DNA from: Helichrysum umbraculigerum
Lineage: Eukaryota > Streptophyta > Magnoliopsida > Asterales > Asteraceae
Assembly (NCBI GenBank): GCA_949592205.1
Contig: CATIUR010000001.1
Span: 262,204,250 to 262,268,249, forward strand
Direction of reading: 5' to 3'
Length of the DNA: 64,000 nucleotides
The notes under the pieces were generated by a model. It saw only the letters and a list, made by a program, of their open reading frames with translations, did not search any database and was not told the DNA's origin. Shown here one piece after another: positions 35,511-46,896 of the stretch (position 1 is its first letter; each line of letters begins with the position of its first letter). The translations under genes and the position numbers were made by a program.

Positions 35511-37000
35511 GAAAGATCAAGCGTCTCCATACGGACAATGGCGGAGAGTACAAGAATGATCAGTTTAGAAAAGTCTGTGAAGATGATGGCATCATTAGAC
35601 ACTTCACTGTCAGACATACACCACAGCAGAATGGGGTGGCTGAACGCATGAACCGAACATTGCTGGAGAAAGTTCGGTGTATGTTATCCAATGCTGGGTT
35701 GGGTAAAGAGTTTTGGGCTGAAGCTGTAACTTATGCTTGTCACCTCGTTAATCGTTTGCCATCGACTGCTATTGATGGGAAAACACCATTGGAGAAATGG
35801 TTTGGGAAGCCTGCTACTGATTATGATTCTTTACATGTGTTTGGTTCCACTGCATATTACCATGTAAAGGAGTCAAAGTTGGATCCTCGTGCAAAGAAAG
35901 CATTATTCATGGGTATCACCTCTGGAATCAAAGGCTATCGTTTGTGGTGTCCAGAGACGAGGAAAACGATCTTTAGCAGGGATGTCACCTTCGATGAATC
36001 TACCATGTTGAAGAAGGTGAATGTTGAGGAGTCTGATGGAACCACCAAAAAGGTGGAGTTTAAAAGAACAATTGCACCAGCAGATCCGAAAACGGGTATT
36101 GATTCTCCTACGGTAGAAGGAGATTTTGATGAAGAGGAGGTTCAGACTCTCGAACCTCAAATGCAACGTGAATCAATTGCAACCAGCAAGCCAAAGAGAG
36201 TAATTGTAAAGCCTGCTCGCTATACAGATACGGTGGCTTGTGCATCTTCAATTGCAGCTGATGATGTTCCTACTACTTACTCTGAAGCTGTTCGAAATTC
36301 AGAGAATGAGAAGTGGAGGATTGCCATGAGTGAAGAAATGCAGTCCCTTGAAAAGAATCAGACATAGGAGTTGACCAACTTCCCAAATGGAAAGAAGGCA
36401 ATTGGATGCAAATGGGTGTTTGCAAAGAAAGATGGGTTCTCCGACCAAGATGATGTTCGTTACAAAGCAAGATTGGTAGCTAAGGGCTACGCTCAGAAAG
36501 AAGGAATTGATTACAATGAAGTGTTTTCTCCAGTCGTAAAGCATTCCTCTATTAGAGTTTTGTTGGCTTTGGTAGCACAATTGGATCTTGAACTAGTTCA
36601 GATGGATGTAAAGACTGCATTTCTACATGGAGACTTGGAGGAGGAAATCTTTATGGTTCAGCCAGAAGGATTCAAAGTTGCTGGAAAAGAGAATGAAGTG
36701 TGTAAACTTAATAAATCTTTGTATGGGTTGAAGCAGTCCCCGAGGCAGTGGTACAAGAGATTTGATAAGTTTATGTTGGAGTCAGAGTACACAAGAAGTA
36801 AGTATGACCATTGTGTCTATTTGAAAAAGCTACAAGACGGTTCCTTCATATATCTTCTTTTATATGTAGATGATATGTTGATAGCTTCTCAGAGTTCAGT
36901 GGAGATTGAAAATTTGAAGACTCGACTGAATAGGGAATTTGAAATGAAGGATCTTGGTGAAGCAAAGAAGATTCTTGGCATGGAAAATAGTCAGAGATAG
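35480..37000 (+). pseudogene. Copia integrase C-terminal part and RT
   Basis: Starts in the new frame with LHTDNGGEY (second catalytic Asp), then RHTPQQNGVAERMNRTLLEK (catalytic Glu region) and the copia linker DYDSLHVFGSTAYYHVK. An in-frame TAG at 36365-36367 interrupts just before the reverse transcriptase. The same frame then continues with KWVFAKKDG, QMDVKTAFLHGDLEEE and catalytic YVDDML (about 36866). A one-base frame change in an A-rich stretch at about 36980 ends this frame at 37000. Confidence 0.88.
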
Positions 37001-37835
37001 AAAATAGAGGAAACTTTATTTGACTCAGAAAAACTATCTGAGAAGGATGCTAAAGCGTTTTGGGATCAACGAACAAACAAAACCTGTTAGCACTCCGCTC
37101 GCTCCTCATTTTAAACTCAGTGCTGCTATGTCGCCAAAGAATGATGCTGAAAGAGAGTACATGAAAAATGTACCCTATGCAAATGTTGTTGGTAGCTTGA
37201 TGTATGCGATGGTGTGTACAAGACCAGATATTTGCCAAGCAGTTGGAGTAGTGAGCAGGTATATGCATGATCCAGGAAAGGAGCATTGGCAAGCTGTTAA
37301 ATGGATTTTACGATACATCCATAATACAGCAGATATTGGATTGGTTTTCGAACAAGATGATAAGCAGTGGGTGGTTGGATATTGTGATTCGGATTATGGT
37401 GGAGATTTAGACAAGCGAAGGTCAACTACAGGCTACGTCTTTACTCTCGCAAAAGCACCTGTCAGTTGGAAGTCTACCTTACAGTCAACTGTTGCTCTGT
37501 CGACTACAGAAGCAGAGTATATGGCAGTTACAGAGGCTGTGAAGGAAGCAATATGGCTTCAAGGGTTGCTTGGTGAACTTGGAATTGATCAGAAGTTCGT
37601 CAAATTGCATTGTGATAGTCAAAGTGCAATTCACTTAGCAAAGAACCAGGTTTATCATGCAAGGACGAAGCACATTGATGTCAGGTATCACTTCATACGA
37701 GAGATACTCGAAGAAGGTGGAGTTAGAATCCAGAAGATCCACACCACAAAGAATCCTGCAGATATGTTGACAAAAGTATTAGCTGCGATCAAGTTCAATT
37801 CTTGTTTGGACTTGATCAACATTGTTAAAACTTGA
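37001..37835 (+). pseudogene. Copia RT end and RNase H
   Basis: Third frame of the same polyprotein. YLTQKNYLRRMLKRF-type RT end, then the RNase H motifs YCDSDYGGD, a TEAEYMAVTEAVKEA helix, HCDSQSAIHLAKN and TKHIDVRYHFIRE, with a PADMLTK C-terminus. It would be complete if it were in frame with the upstream part. Confidence 0.88.
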
Positions 37836-37947
37836 TGATTGTTTGAAGACACCACCAACGATGGTTGAGAGAGAGAGAGAGATTGAAGACCTTTGGGCAT
37901 TCGCCAAGGTAGAGATTTGAGACTTGTTATTCGCCAAGGTGGAGATT

Positions 37948-38541
37948 TATTGAATTTGACTCATCACAGTTTGAAAGGGCAATTGGTGGCTCATCATAAT
38001 TTGAAAGGCCAAGTATCAAATCCAAAAGCCAAATGATGTGGCAACTTCTCATTGGGTAAAATGGCATCAAATTGATATGGTAGAATTGAAGCCACGTCTT
38101 GAAGATTCCAATTGAGATTCATTGCATTTGTTTGATTGGCTGTGAACAAACCCACGTGAATGAAAGGAGCAAGTTGGAAGTGGAAGTGAGGCTATAAAAG
38201 GAGGTCTTCACTTCCATATTTTGTACACCAAATTTGACAGCAACTTTCTCTAGTTGTCTGTATACTTTCTTCTCTCTATTTGTATATGTTTCTACTTTAA
38301 AAAATATATAAAGTTGGTGGTGTATTGGGAGGACGTAGGCAAAATTGGGCCGAACCTCGTTAAATCTCTGGCGTTCATTTGTGTTGTTTATTTTCAATAG
38401 CTTTATTTGGGGTATCGTTATTGTGATCCATTGCGCTAGTAAATTATCGGAATAATTCTTTTCCACTTATAATTTATTAGTTCAATCTTTCACGGGCTTT
38501 ACCCATTTGGTGGAATAATTAGCACGATTATTTCCACAACA
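37948..38541 (+). repeat. 3' LTR of copia element
   Basis: 594 bp, ending CCACAACA directly before the target duplication ATACC. Preceded by GCCAAGGTGGAGATT, a purine-rich plus-strand primer. A GA microsatellite lies just upstream at about 37868-37883. Confidence 0.93.
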
Positions 38542-40392
38542 ATACCAACATTATGTAACTCATTCCATCTAAACAAAGCAGTCCCTGAGTTTGAGTACAA
38601 CACATGGTCATGTAACGACGCATAAACCACTACTTTACTATTCGCGTCCCATTCTAGAGCCGAAGCGCTCACCCATTCTCCCCAACCATGTTGCGGAAAG
38701 TAAACACTATTTAACTCTCCATTAAGGTTACTAATCCTTAAAGTCACATGTTCCCAATCACCTACATGCTCACCCACCTTTCCTAATGCTATAGTTTTAA
38801 ACAACAATCTTATTGTTGATGGACCATTAAAAGGATAGAAAATCCAGATGGTAATATCGGTAAATAGTCCTCCAGAGACCGGTCTAGTATGATAATAAGC
38901 ACGAGCGTTTTGTAAATCTCCATGCTTGACTCTATCGCTACTTGCACCATCAACCGGAAGGTCTATCCAGTATTCATCGTCCGTACCACCTTGTGGAAGG
39001 TTCCAACCATTTTTCCCAATCAGAGACGTGTTAAAATCCCCTCTATGGTAAAGCAATGCACCATTTTCGAAAAACCAATCAACCGATGAAGGGAAGTATT
39101 GTTCATCAGGATGGAAGTAAATAAGGAGTAGGAGAGTAAGCCTTAATCAAAACTTGAATTTGGTCCATATTCGGCATAGAATTCGTTGCATTACATTGCA
39201 ACTTTCCTAAACGTTCGTTTTGAATCTTAAAACCGCCCATGGAACTGTGAACATGCAACCCATTAAGATCAATAACATTTGGGTTTTCAAAAGCAACCGT
39301 CATAATATCATTTGGAATCGTCGGTTTTGTTGTGTGATCTGTAAAGTCTACATGGACACAGCTCACTTTATCAAGTGATGGCTTCTTAAACGAGCGAGTG
39401 ATCACATACCCAATAGCTTTGTAGCCGTGAGGTGCAATCGGGAGCCAAACGTAACCTTCACCATCTTTCATGATATTTAAGGAGTGACTAGTCCACCTAA
39501 GGACGTAATCAATTGGTGATTTGAGACTCGGTTTTAAAGGGTTGTTTGATACATCTTTTGCCACAAGAAAATGTCCAAAAAGTGGGATGTTGTTTGGATG
39601 AGCATAAGATCCTAAACTTGAAAAACCATGTGGGATTGCAACCGGATCGTAGAATGTAGTCCCGAGATTATCGGGTCCACCTTCATATGTTGACCATATT
39701 TTCTTGAATGATGTCACCTGAGTCACTTCTAATCCTCCCAAATTTAGTGCTCCACTTGCAAACCCTCCGCCTACAATTAGAAGATGATCAAATATACTAG
39801 TATATGACACTTACTGAGTAATCAACACAAAAGAGGCAAAAGATGTATATTTGATAAAGAAAAATATTATAACTAACATTAATGGAATAATCGATAATTA
39901 AGATATATCATTAAGCATTTGAGAACACATATATCTTAATTATTACTATCTTATTCAAACAAGTGAAACTATATATGTCAATGGACGAAAAAATTCATTA
40001 GAACCACCCAAAGAAGAGATTATTACAAATATGTCATTTAATCTTGTTTGCCATGTGAACAACACTTGAAAATACTTAATGAAATTATTCTTATAAAAAT
40101 ATTACGTACACGCCATCGCTTTTTCATGATATCGAAAGAGAGATACCTTGAGCCGATTTCAGAAAAGAAGACGGAAGTTGGAACATGGTATGAATGGTAT
40201 CATCATGTGAATTATTAACCATTGCTGCTCCATAATTGAAGAAGTAGCTCATCAATAGAGACGAGATTAAAGTGGTGATCAATGAAGTATGCATCTTTGA
40301 TTTTGGAATGAGAAGAAACACAACTATTTTTACTAAGATCGATATAACAAATTATGATCAGCCGTACATACGAATGATTGATACAAAATCCA

Positions 40393-40393
<1 letters not shown>

Positions 40394-40454
<61 letters not shown>
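40394..40454. repeat. (AT)n microsatellite
   Basis: Long pure TA/AT tract upstream of the VPS62 pseudogene. The Tyr-Ile frame across it is meaningless. Confidence 0.95.
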
Positions 40455-40458
<4 letters not shown>

Positions 40459-40654
40459 AAAATATAAATTGTGCGTACCGTGGGGTTTTTTAATTTTATT
40501 GACATGCTAAAGAAATTTATTAAAAAAATCGTTTGAATGGGAAATGATTTTTCTATTTATGCCTTTTGTATTGTTTAAATATAAATTTATTTACTCTACC
40601 TTTTAAATCGATCTCCCAAATCTTATAGAAGTTGGTAGTTAATCTAGTTGTTAT

Positions 40655-40662
40655 TGTTGTTG

Positions 40663-40743
<81 letters not shown>
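40655..40743. repeat. (TTG)n(TTA)n microsatellite
   Basis: A short TTG run passes into about 25 TTA units. The poly-Ile frame on the minus strand is an artefact of this tract. Confidence 0.95.
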
Positions 40744-40746
<3 letters not shown>

Positions 40747-41014
40747 GGAATATATACATCATATAAGGTAAAGTAATAAACTTTACTGTTTAAATATATT
40801 TTTTATTATATTGTTTCAAATTCATTTTTTGTTTTTATGTATAAAATAATACAATTATAAATAAAAATGCATATCCCTTCCGTAAAAAAAAGTATCTATC
40901 TTTTCTAATTGCAAAACTTTCACACTATCATTACACGACGTCTTTTTCATAATTAAGCTGGATCGATCAATATAATATTTTGCAACTTAACAATATACGA
41001 AATTTTACTCTGTG

Positions 41015-41335
41015 AAATTAAGACATGAAGATTGGGCTAATAGCAAAACGCTAATAAAAATGGGCTTATGACATGAGCAGTTGAGGCCCACAATCGGCCC
41101 ATGAAAACCTCTGACGTTATGAATGGACTATACTTTTTGATGCAACTGTTATACCCGGTAACTCTTTTATCTTACAATACTGTGTGAATTATAAAATTGT
41201 TTACACTCTTATAACTTTTTTACCTCTATAACAAAAAAACTCCGTTTCTCTAGTCTCTCCCTTACTAAATAAATAAACAAATATATATACAACACATACT
41301 AAACACATACAAAACGCAAACGAACAGTATATAAT
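41015..41335. repeat. Direct repeat B, upstream of VPS62 pseudogene
   Basis: Second copy of the repeat at 31423-31745. It lies about 0.7 kb upstream of the pseudogene start, so it may be old promoter-proximal sequence of the family. Confidence 0.65.
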
Positions 41336-42147
41336 CTAATAATCTATATAATCTAGTAATTAGTATTTAACTTTTAATTGCTACCGGCCCCACCCTCTTC
41401 AAACCGAAGCACATCAGTTAACCGAAGGGAAAAACTGATGCACCCAAGTGGCGCGTTGTTGCCATTGACGTCAGTTAAACTGACGCTATCGCTGGGAGTA
41501 GCTTTACATGCTTTTACTGCCACCGCCCACCTCATGCTAGTACGTTAAAATGAATGATAAGGGTAAAACGAGTTCATGTTTTCCACAACAAAGGCACAAT
41601 ATCTTAGTTTCTTCTAACCTTTTTCACTCATTTTATTGTAGTGGCAAGAGCCGGTGGCACTGATAGTGGAAGATGACGATAGTGATCGCGATGCTGGTGT
41701 AAAATATTAATGAATATATGGAGACTCTTTGCAGTTGTCTAATCTCAAAGACGGCACTGAATATGTATTTATAAGTAAGTAATAAGTTGAAAATTATAAA
41801 ATAATGTGTCACATTTATTCAAAAGTAACAATCAAGTAAAAGTTTAAAAAACATACGACCACATTTATTAAAAAATGTATGTATAATCGGAAAACGTCCT
41901 AAGAAATGGTGCATAATTTCTAGAAAGCTTGGGTTTTACTTTTTGGCATATAGAAATATATGGTTGATTTAATTATAGTAGAACTTGATTTTGCATATAT
42001 AAACTTTAATTAGCGCGTCAATCACTCTAGTGGTGGTGCATTATATGGGCTAGCTTGATTTGCATTACGCGTGGGCCATTTTTCACCCCTTCTTCCAAAT
42101 GGGTACAATGTTCATGTATGATGTATGTACAAAATTGTTATCTATAA
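41336..42147. other. Intergenic, no gene recognised
   Basis: Contains a GC-richer patch (about 41380-41530) with short opposed repeats built on CATCAGTTAACCGAAG / CTGATGC and GTCAGTTAAACTGACG, possibly a fragment of a DNA transposon. No gene is supported. Confidence 0.4.
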
Positions 42148-42452
42148 TCTATAACTACTTATAAAGCATCTTCATATGTTGAGTCTTAACATCTTAATTT
42201 TTTTTGGACTAATTTACCCTTATCACACTAATAAATGAATACTACTTCAAAAAGGAAACTCTTTTTTTTTTCTTCAAATATTAGTTCTTTCTACTTTAGT
42301 AAATTATGTGTTTATGATAGATTCATTCAAAATTAAGATATTTTGATTATCATGGAATGATTAATGTTATGTTATTTGACGAAAATAGTATCATACATAA
42401 TGAAAATTTATTAAGTAGTTGCAACCGCTGCATTGCGCGGGCAATATATTAG
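42148..42452 (+). mobile_element. Small Helitron-like element
   Basis: The 3' end has a GC hairpin (CCGC TGCATT GCGCGG) and CAATATATTAG followed by T, closely parallel to the Helitron end at 25393. The terminal four bases are TTAG in place of CTAG. The 5' end reads TCTATAACTACTTATAAAG after an A, with TTTACCCTTATCAC further in, as in the larger copy. About 305 bp, no coding capacity. Confidence 0.55.
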
Positions 42453-44387
42453 TTGTTTTTAACAATCATTATAAACAAATCTTGATCTTTTAATATAACC
42501 ACTTTTTATATAAAAGTTAATGACCCTATAGCAGTACCCGCAAATCGACTTAATACAGTAGTATTTTAGTAGTGTCACCGGATTCTCCAATCGATCAATT
42601 GATTTTTACCTCATTTGCTCATAACAAGGGGTTCCATTTATGTAAATTGTGAGGAAAACCCGAAATTTTTTGTAAGAGTGATATTGATGTGAAATGGCAT
42701 AAAGTCGAATTTGTAAAGAAGTGCGTTTATGATGTTTGTATTGGTGTCATCATCCTTAGAACAACGACAAGCCTTCACTAAATGCAATTGTCTTGCAATA
42801 ACCATGTGGCTGCCCACTTGTCAAATCTTAGCATATATTGTACACAACTACACATAAATAGCATATATAAATAAAATAATGCCATTTATTTTATTGGAGA
42901 AAATAAAACTTTCACGTGTTCAAAGTTTATATTCTATGTATAGATGGATATTTGTTCAAATAACAATTTGACATCTTTTGATCGAAATGCAGAATTTTTG
43001 TAGTGATAAAATCAACCATCATCCTAGATTTTAAGCACTTTTGTTGCACCTTTATGGCCAAATTTGTTGAGAACATGGGAGTGGTAAACACTTGACCATT
43101 TCAAAATTAATTGTCACGTCAGCATCACATCATTTTCATATAAAATTACACTGTAATTCACTTTTACCTGCACTCATTACACTGAAAATTAAAACCACGC
43201 TCAAAGATATTTACTTTTAAAACTATTATACACAAACAAAAACAAAATTAAATAAAATAAAAAGGCTACTGCCAGTCAGCAAGGTAGTAGCTACCACATT
43301 GACAACCACCTCGTGGCCGGAGTGATCAATACATACGCACTTTCAAATTAACGAAAATATTTTCATCACAGATTCAATACATAGCGCGCCATTCTCTAAC
43401 TTAAAAGTCATAACCTTGCAACAAATAGACGAGGGTAATTCGTAGTCAGCTATTTACCTTCATAGAATCGTAGAAACGGTATATACTTGTTGAAGATTCA
43501 TACTGGCATACTGCACATATTAACAGCATAGATTATAGATGGATTTTGGTCGTTAATGAATTATTATAAAGTTTTTGCCTAAGAAATAACTCTTCATAAC
43601 CAAGTATGTCTTTAGTTATTACATACACATGTTGTGTTTAGGACTTGAAAGCGAGATTTGGGTAATGCAATCCAGTTGGGGCCAATACATTCAATGAGAG
43701 GGCTAGATTCAAAAGTACCTTAATTCCAAATTTCAACCTACCAAAACCAAGTTACATGGTGGAAAAACATGTTGCAAAATAATAATTTTAATTATTGTTT
43801 TACTTGTTTGTTTAAATAAGGAATTTACAAATAAAGTTGCAAGGCCTTACATATTCACAATACCGTTGACACGTCTATTTCTTTACCTCTTTCACTTGTT
43901 ATCATCTTTAAGTTCTTAGCTACAGTATAACTAGTCTTGGATTTATAATTGATATACATGCCATAATTTATCATTGATGGGGCAGATTTGAAGATGTGCA
44001 AGGTGAGCGATAAATTTTAAAGTTTTTTAGGTTGTATGTTGGTTGATTTTCGTACTTTTTAATTTCATTGAATAGAGTTTTATGATGCTAAATGTGGTTA
44101 TTATTCAATTTAAAACGGAACATATTAAGATATATTTATGTGTTTCAAAGGAAGGCATGTGGTTTACATGTCTAATTTAGGAAAGAAGAACATTTTTAAG
44201 ATTTTCCTTGAAATTATAACTAGATTATTCTGATTAAAGATAAAGTCGGGCAATAATTATATTTTAAGAAAACAATGTAAGTCTCCCTACCTTATAAAAA
44301 TTATACTTATACTTATATTTTGAACTTGTAAGATTTATGGAAACTTAAAAGGATTTTAAAAAACTTTTAAAAGATATATAAAGTTGA
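42453..44387. other. Intergenic, no gene recognised
   Basis: About 1.9 kb of AT-rich sequence with no supported gene. A short GC-richer stretch at 43260-43330 has no recognised identity. Confidence 0.5.
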
Positions 44388-44396
44388 ATAAGGAAT

Positions 44397-44578
44397 GGGT
44401 GGTGATTTGTACACCACCATTTTTTTGCCATACACCACCAAAATCATGTTTTGGACATTTTTTCCCTTGAAGTTGTCAAGGAGTGTTTGAAGAATTTTAA
44501 GTTGCAAGGGGTAAAAGGGTCTAAAAATATATTTTAGTGATGTATGGCAAAAAAATGGTGGTGTACAAATCACCACCC
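44397..44578. mobile_element. 182-bp MULE-type MITE
   Basis: Terminal inverted repeats of about 41 bp, nearly perfect, begin GGGTGGTGATTTGTACACCA at both ends. Flanks are a 9-bp duplication with one mismatch (ATAAGGAAT at 44388-44396; ATAAGAAAT at 44579-44587). The open frame that spans it comes from the inverted repeat. Confidence 0.88.
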
Positions 44579-44631
44579 ATAAGAAATACACAAGATGCTA
44601 AAGTTCATACATGAAATCTAATGTAAAAGAA

Positions 44632-44760
44632 GGAGAGCGATAAATACAACAAAATATTTGATTCATACACCAAACTTATGCTTCAATCTGTTTGTACTGT
44701 GAGCTTTAAGGATTGTACAGTTTGGTGTAATTAATTTGTTTGTTGTATCTATCGACTCCC
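44632..44760. mobile_element. hAT-like MITE, copy 1
   Basis: 129 bp, ends GGAGAGCGATAAATACAACA and, reversed, GGGAGTCGATAGATACAACA. An 8-bp flanking duplication has one mismatch (TAAAAGAA / TAAAATAA). Same family as 62402-62534. Confidence 0.75.
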
Positions 44761-45094
44761 TAAAATAATAGTATTAAAGTTAGTGTACATAACAAACTTA
44801 TAAAAGTCTATAATTTTATTAATGCACGTGACCCCTAAAATCAACTTGACAATCCTAACAAAAACCTTCTTTAAATTACCTTTTTTGTATCTTCTTTTAC
44901 CTTTTATCGAAAATAAATTCACCAAATAAGATCAACAGAATATGTTTTGTGCCTGCATAAGGAGTACAACTTGTTTTGTGTCTGCATCGGACAAGACATA
45001 TTATACCAAAGGGTAAATCAGTAAATTACCTTCAACATTCTAGTGAGACAACCTATGAGCCTGTCGACCGCCCGAATAATATAATTTTATTAAT

Positions 45095-45248
45095 GATTTT
45101 TCTAAACATAGTGCTTAGGGCTATCGTTAACGTGCATAAAAGTGTTGTACAATAAAATAACCGTCACCCTAAAATAAATAATAACCGCCATGTACAACAC
45201 TTTTATGCGTGTTAACGAAAGTCCTAAAGGCTATGTTTAGAAAAATCC
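45095..45248. mobile_element. 154-bp foldback MITE
   Basis: Inverted repeats of over 50 bp (GATTTTTCTAAACATAG at both ends, inner part ATAAAAGTGTTGTACA). Flanked by exact TTTTATTAAT (45085-45094 and 45249-45258), a 9- or 10-bp duplication that fits the Mutator-like class. Nearly the whole element folds back on itself. Confidence 0.87.
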
Positions 45249-45258
45249 TTTTATTAAT

Positions 45259-46880
45259 AATGTAAAAAAAGGACGGAAACTAAAGCAAAATTGCTTTGGT
45301 ATATTTTTCTTAAAAATGATGGTACAATTATCATCACCCATCTCATTTGAGTAAATACTATACGCACTTTCAAATTAGATTGCAATTTGCAAAAAAAACA
45401 AGCTAGATAATAATAAATTATCTAACTATGAAAGGTTCTTTAACAGATCGGCTAACTAAGTGAATATCGTAAAAGTGGACCTTTATAATCTTCTTTTGAA
45501 TACAAATTGAATACGTAGGTTTATTATTTGTTAAAAAAAATGACTAAAATAATATTTCTAAAAAATATAGCTCAAATATGATTTTCAAGTCAAAATATAT
45601 ATGTGTTTATTTAAGAAGTAAAAAGATGTAATTGGCCTAAACATATTGTGTTGCCCCTTCTAACCACGGGTTGAGAGTTCAAGTCCTAAAATAGACAAAT
45701 GTATGTATTCGTGGATTTGATGTATATATTTATAGTAGGGGTATGGACATATCATGTTTTGTTGACTACACAAATTATTTGTATAGTTGATCAATTAAGA
45801 ACCTCATAAAATCCTATAATTTATATATATAACCTTCACCTTTTTCATTTGTACACAAAAGACCCATTAGTTATATGTAACATCACAAATCATTTATGCA
45901 CTTCTGCTGTACAAGTTATTTGCCAAAAAATAGTCACTTTATTAATACTTGTTATGCATTGCATGTCCACATACTACATGTGCGTACGTATATCTAAGTA
46001 CCACTTGAATATTGAAGATCAAACTGAAAAATAAAATAGAAAACGGGATGATGTCTCGTTCATGAAATTCGTACAAATGGTATCTATTTTCAAAATAATA
46101 ACTTAAATATAAAGTATAGATATATAGATATAATATAAAGTATACAATTGAAGATAGACTTATACAGATGACACTCAAAATGGTGCCATTTTTTATTCAT
46201 GTCACCGTTTTTTAATTTATTTTTTCTCCAAATATTCAATTGAGTTACCTTAGTAGAAGCTATTACCAAAGGGCCTCATAAATCCTTTCACCTAGCAATA
46301 TTGTAGTTACCCTTTCAACTATGAGATTAGGGGTTTAAGTATTCGGATGACAATTATATATATTTGTGGATTAATGTATATATTCGTGACATGAGTGAAA
46401 TGTGTAAGTACTTGGAATTTTTTTTTTTTTTTTTTAAACGGAAAAGAAAAAAAAAAGTGGAAGCTATTAGCATAACCAATACATGAATCATACTGAGATG
46501 ATCATTGAAAAGATAAGCTAATGAAATTTACCCGATGTATTACTTTCGTCTGTCGTCTTAAAATGAGTGTTTATATATATAATACTAGATCTCAAATCCG
46601 TGTATGTACACGAGGTGTTGATTGTTTAATTAAATTACTTTAGATGTTTTAATGTTAATTTTACTAAAATCAAGGAACCTAATTGATTAATTCAATTTGA
46701 TTTTAGTTGATGATGTCATAAAGGTATTTCTTATATTATATTTAAGATTTTAGTTTGTTCTAAAAAAATATTCACTTCAAACAATACATAATCAGATCAA
46801 TATCACATTTTGTGTGGTCCCATATAAGCACCAAGCAAAAGAATTATATACAAAATTAAGAACAATATGAATAACATAAA
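45259..46880. other. Intergenic with SINE-like pieces
   Basis: No gene is supported. Two similar segments, at about 45629-45720 and 46290-46385, contain box-B-like sequence (GAGTTCAAGTCC; GGGTTTAAGTATTCG) followed by a GTATGTATTCGTGGATT-type stretch. They may be diverged tRNA-derived SINE copies. Confidence 0.35.
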
Positions 46881-46896
46881 GAAGATTTTGATACCA

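Larger units (their letters stand above)
33106..38541 (+). mobile_element. Ty1/copia retrotransposon inserted in VPS62 exon
   Basis: A 5,436-bp element with exact 5-bp target duplication ATACC (33101-33105 and 38542-38546). It has LTRs of 607 and 594 bp, an initiator tRNA-Met primer site, all copia domains in order, and a purine-containing AAGGTGGAGATT before the 3' LTR. LTRs differ at about seven single positions plus one replaced block, so it is older than the gypsy element at 4254-15191. The LTR start reads TATTG in both copies where TGTTG would be normal. The coding region has two frameshifts and one extra stop, so it is not autonomous. Confidence 0.95.
32767..40294 (-). pseudogene. VPS62/DUF946 family gene, disrupted by copia insertion
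   Basis: Two-exon gene on the minus strand, paralogous to 59046-61180. Exon 1 (40147-40294) encodes MHTSLITTLISSLLMSYFF, an apparent signal peptide, and ends CAAG before a GTATCT donor. Exon 2 starts at 39770 after a TAG acceptor and joins in the same phase as the intact paralog (G-GGF). Exon 2 follows the paralog closely (GGPDNLGTTFYDPVAIP, KDGEGYVWLPIAPHGYKAIG). A frame change at about 39105-39125, within the region encoding AYSPTPY, introduces a stop. The frame then continues (WNLPQGG, HVGDWEHVTLRI) to 38547, where a 5.4 kb copia element interrupts it. It resumes at 33105 (DKIMDTG, VVVEPPWLNY, GEDGPAGPKAKNSW) and ends at 32767. Both defects prevent a normal product. Function of the family in plants is poorly defined. 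Confidence 0.9.

Noticed and set aside
40553..40762. Poly-Ile open frame
   Set aside because: Direct translation of the TTA microsatellite.
44367..44591. 74-codon minus frame
   Set aside because: Spans the 182-bp MITE and follows from its inverted repeats.
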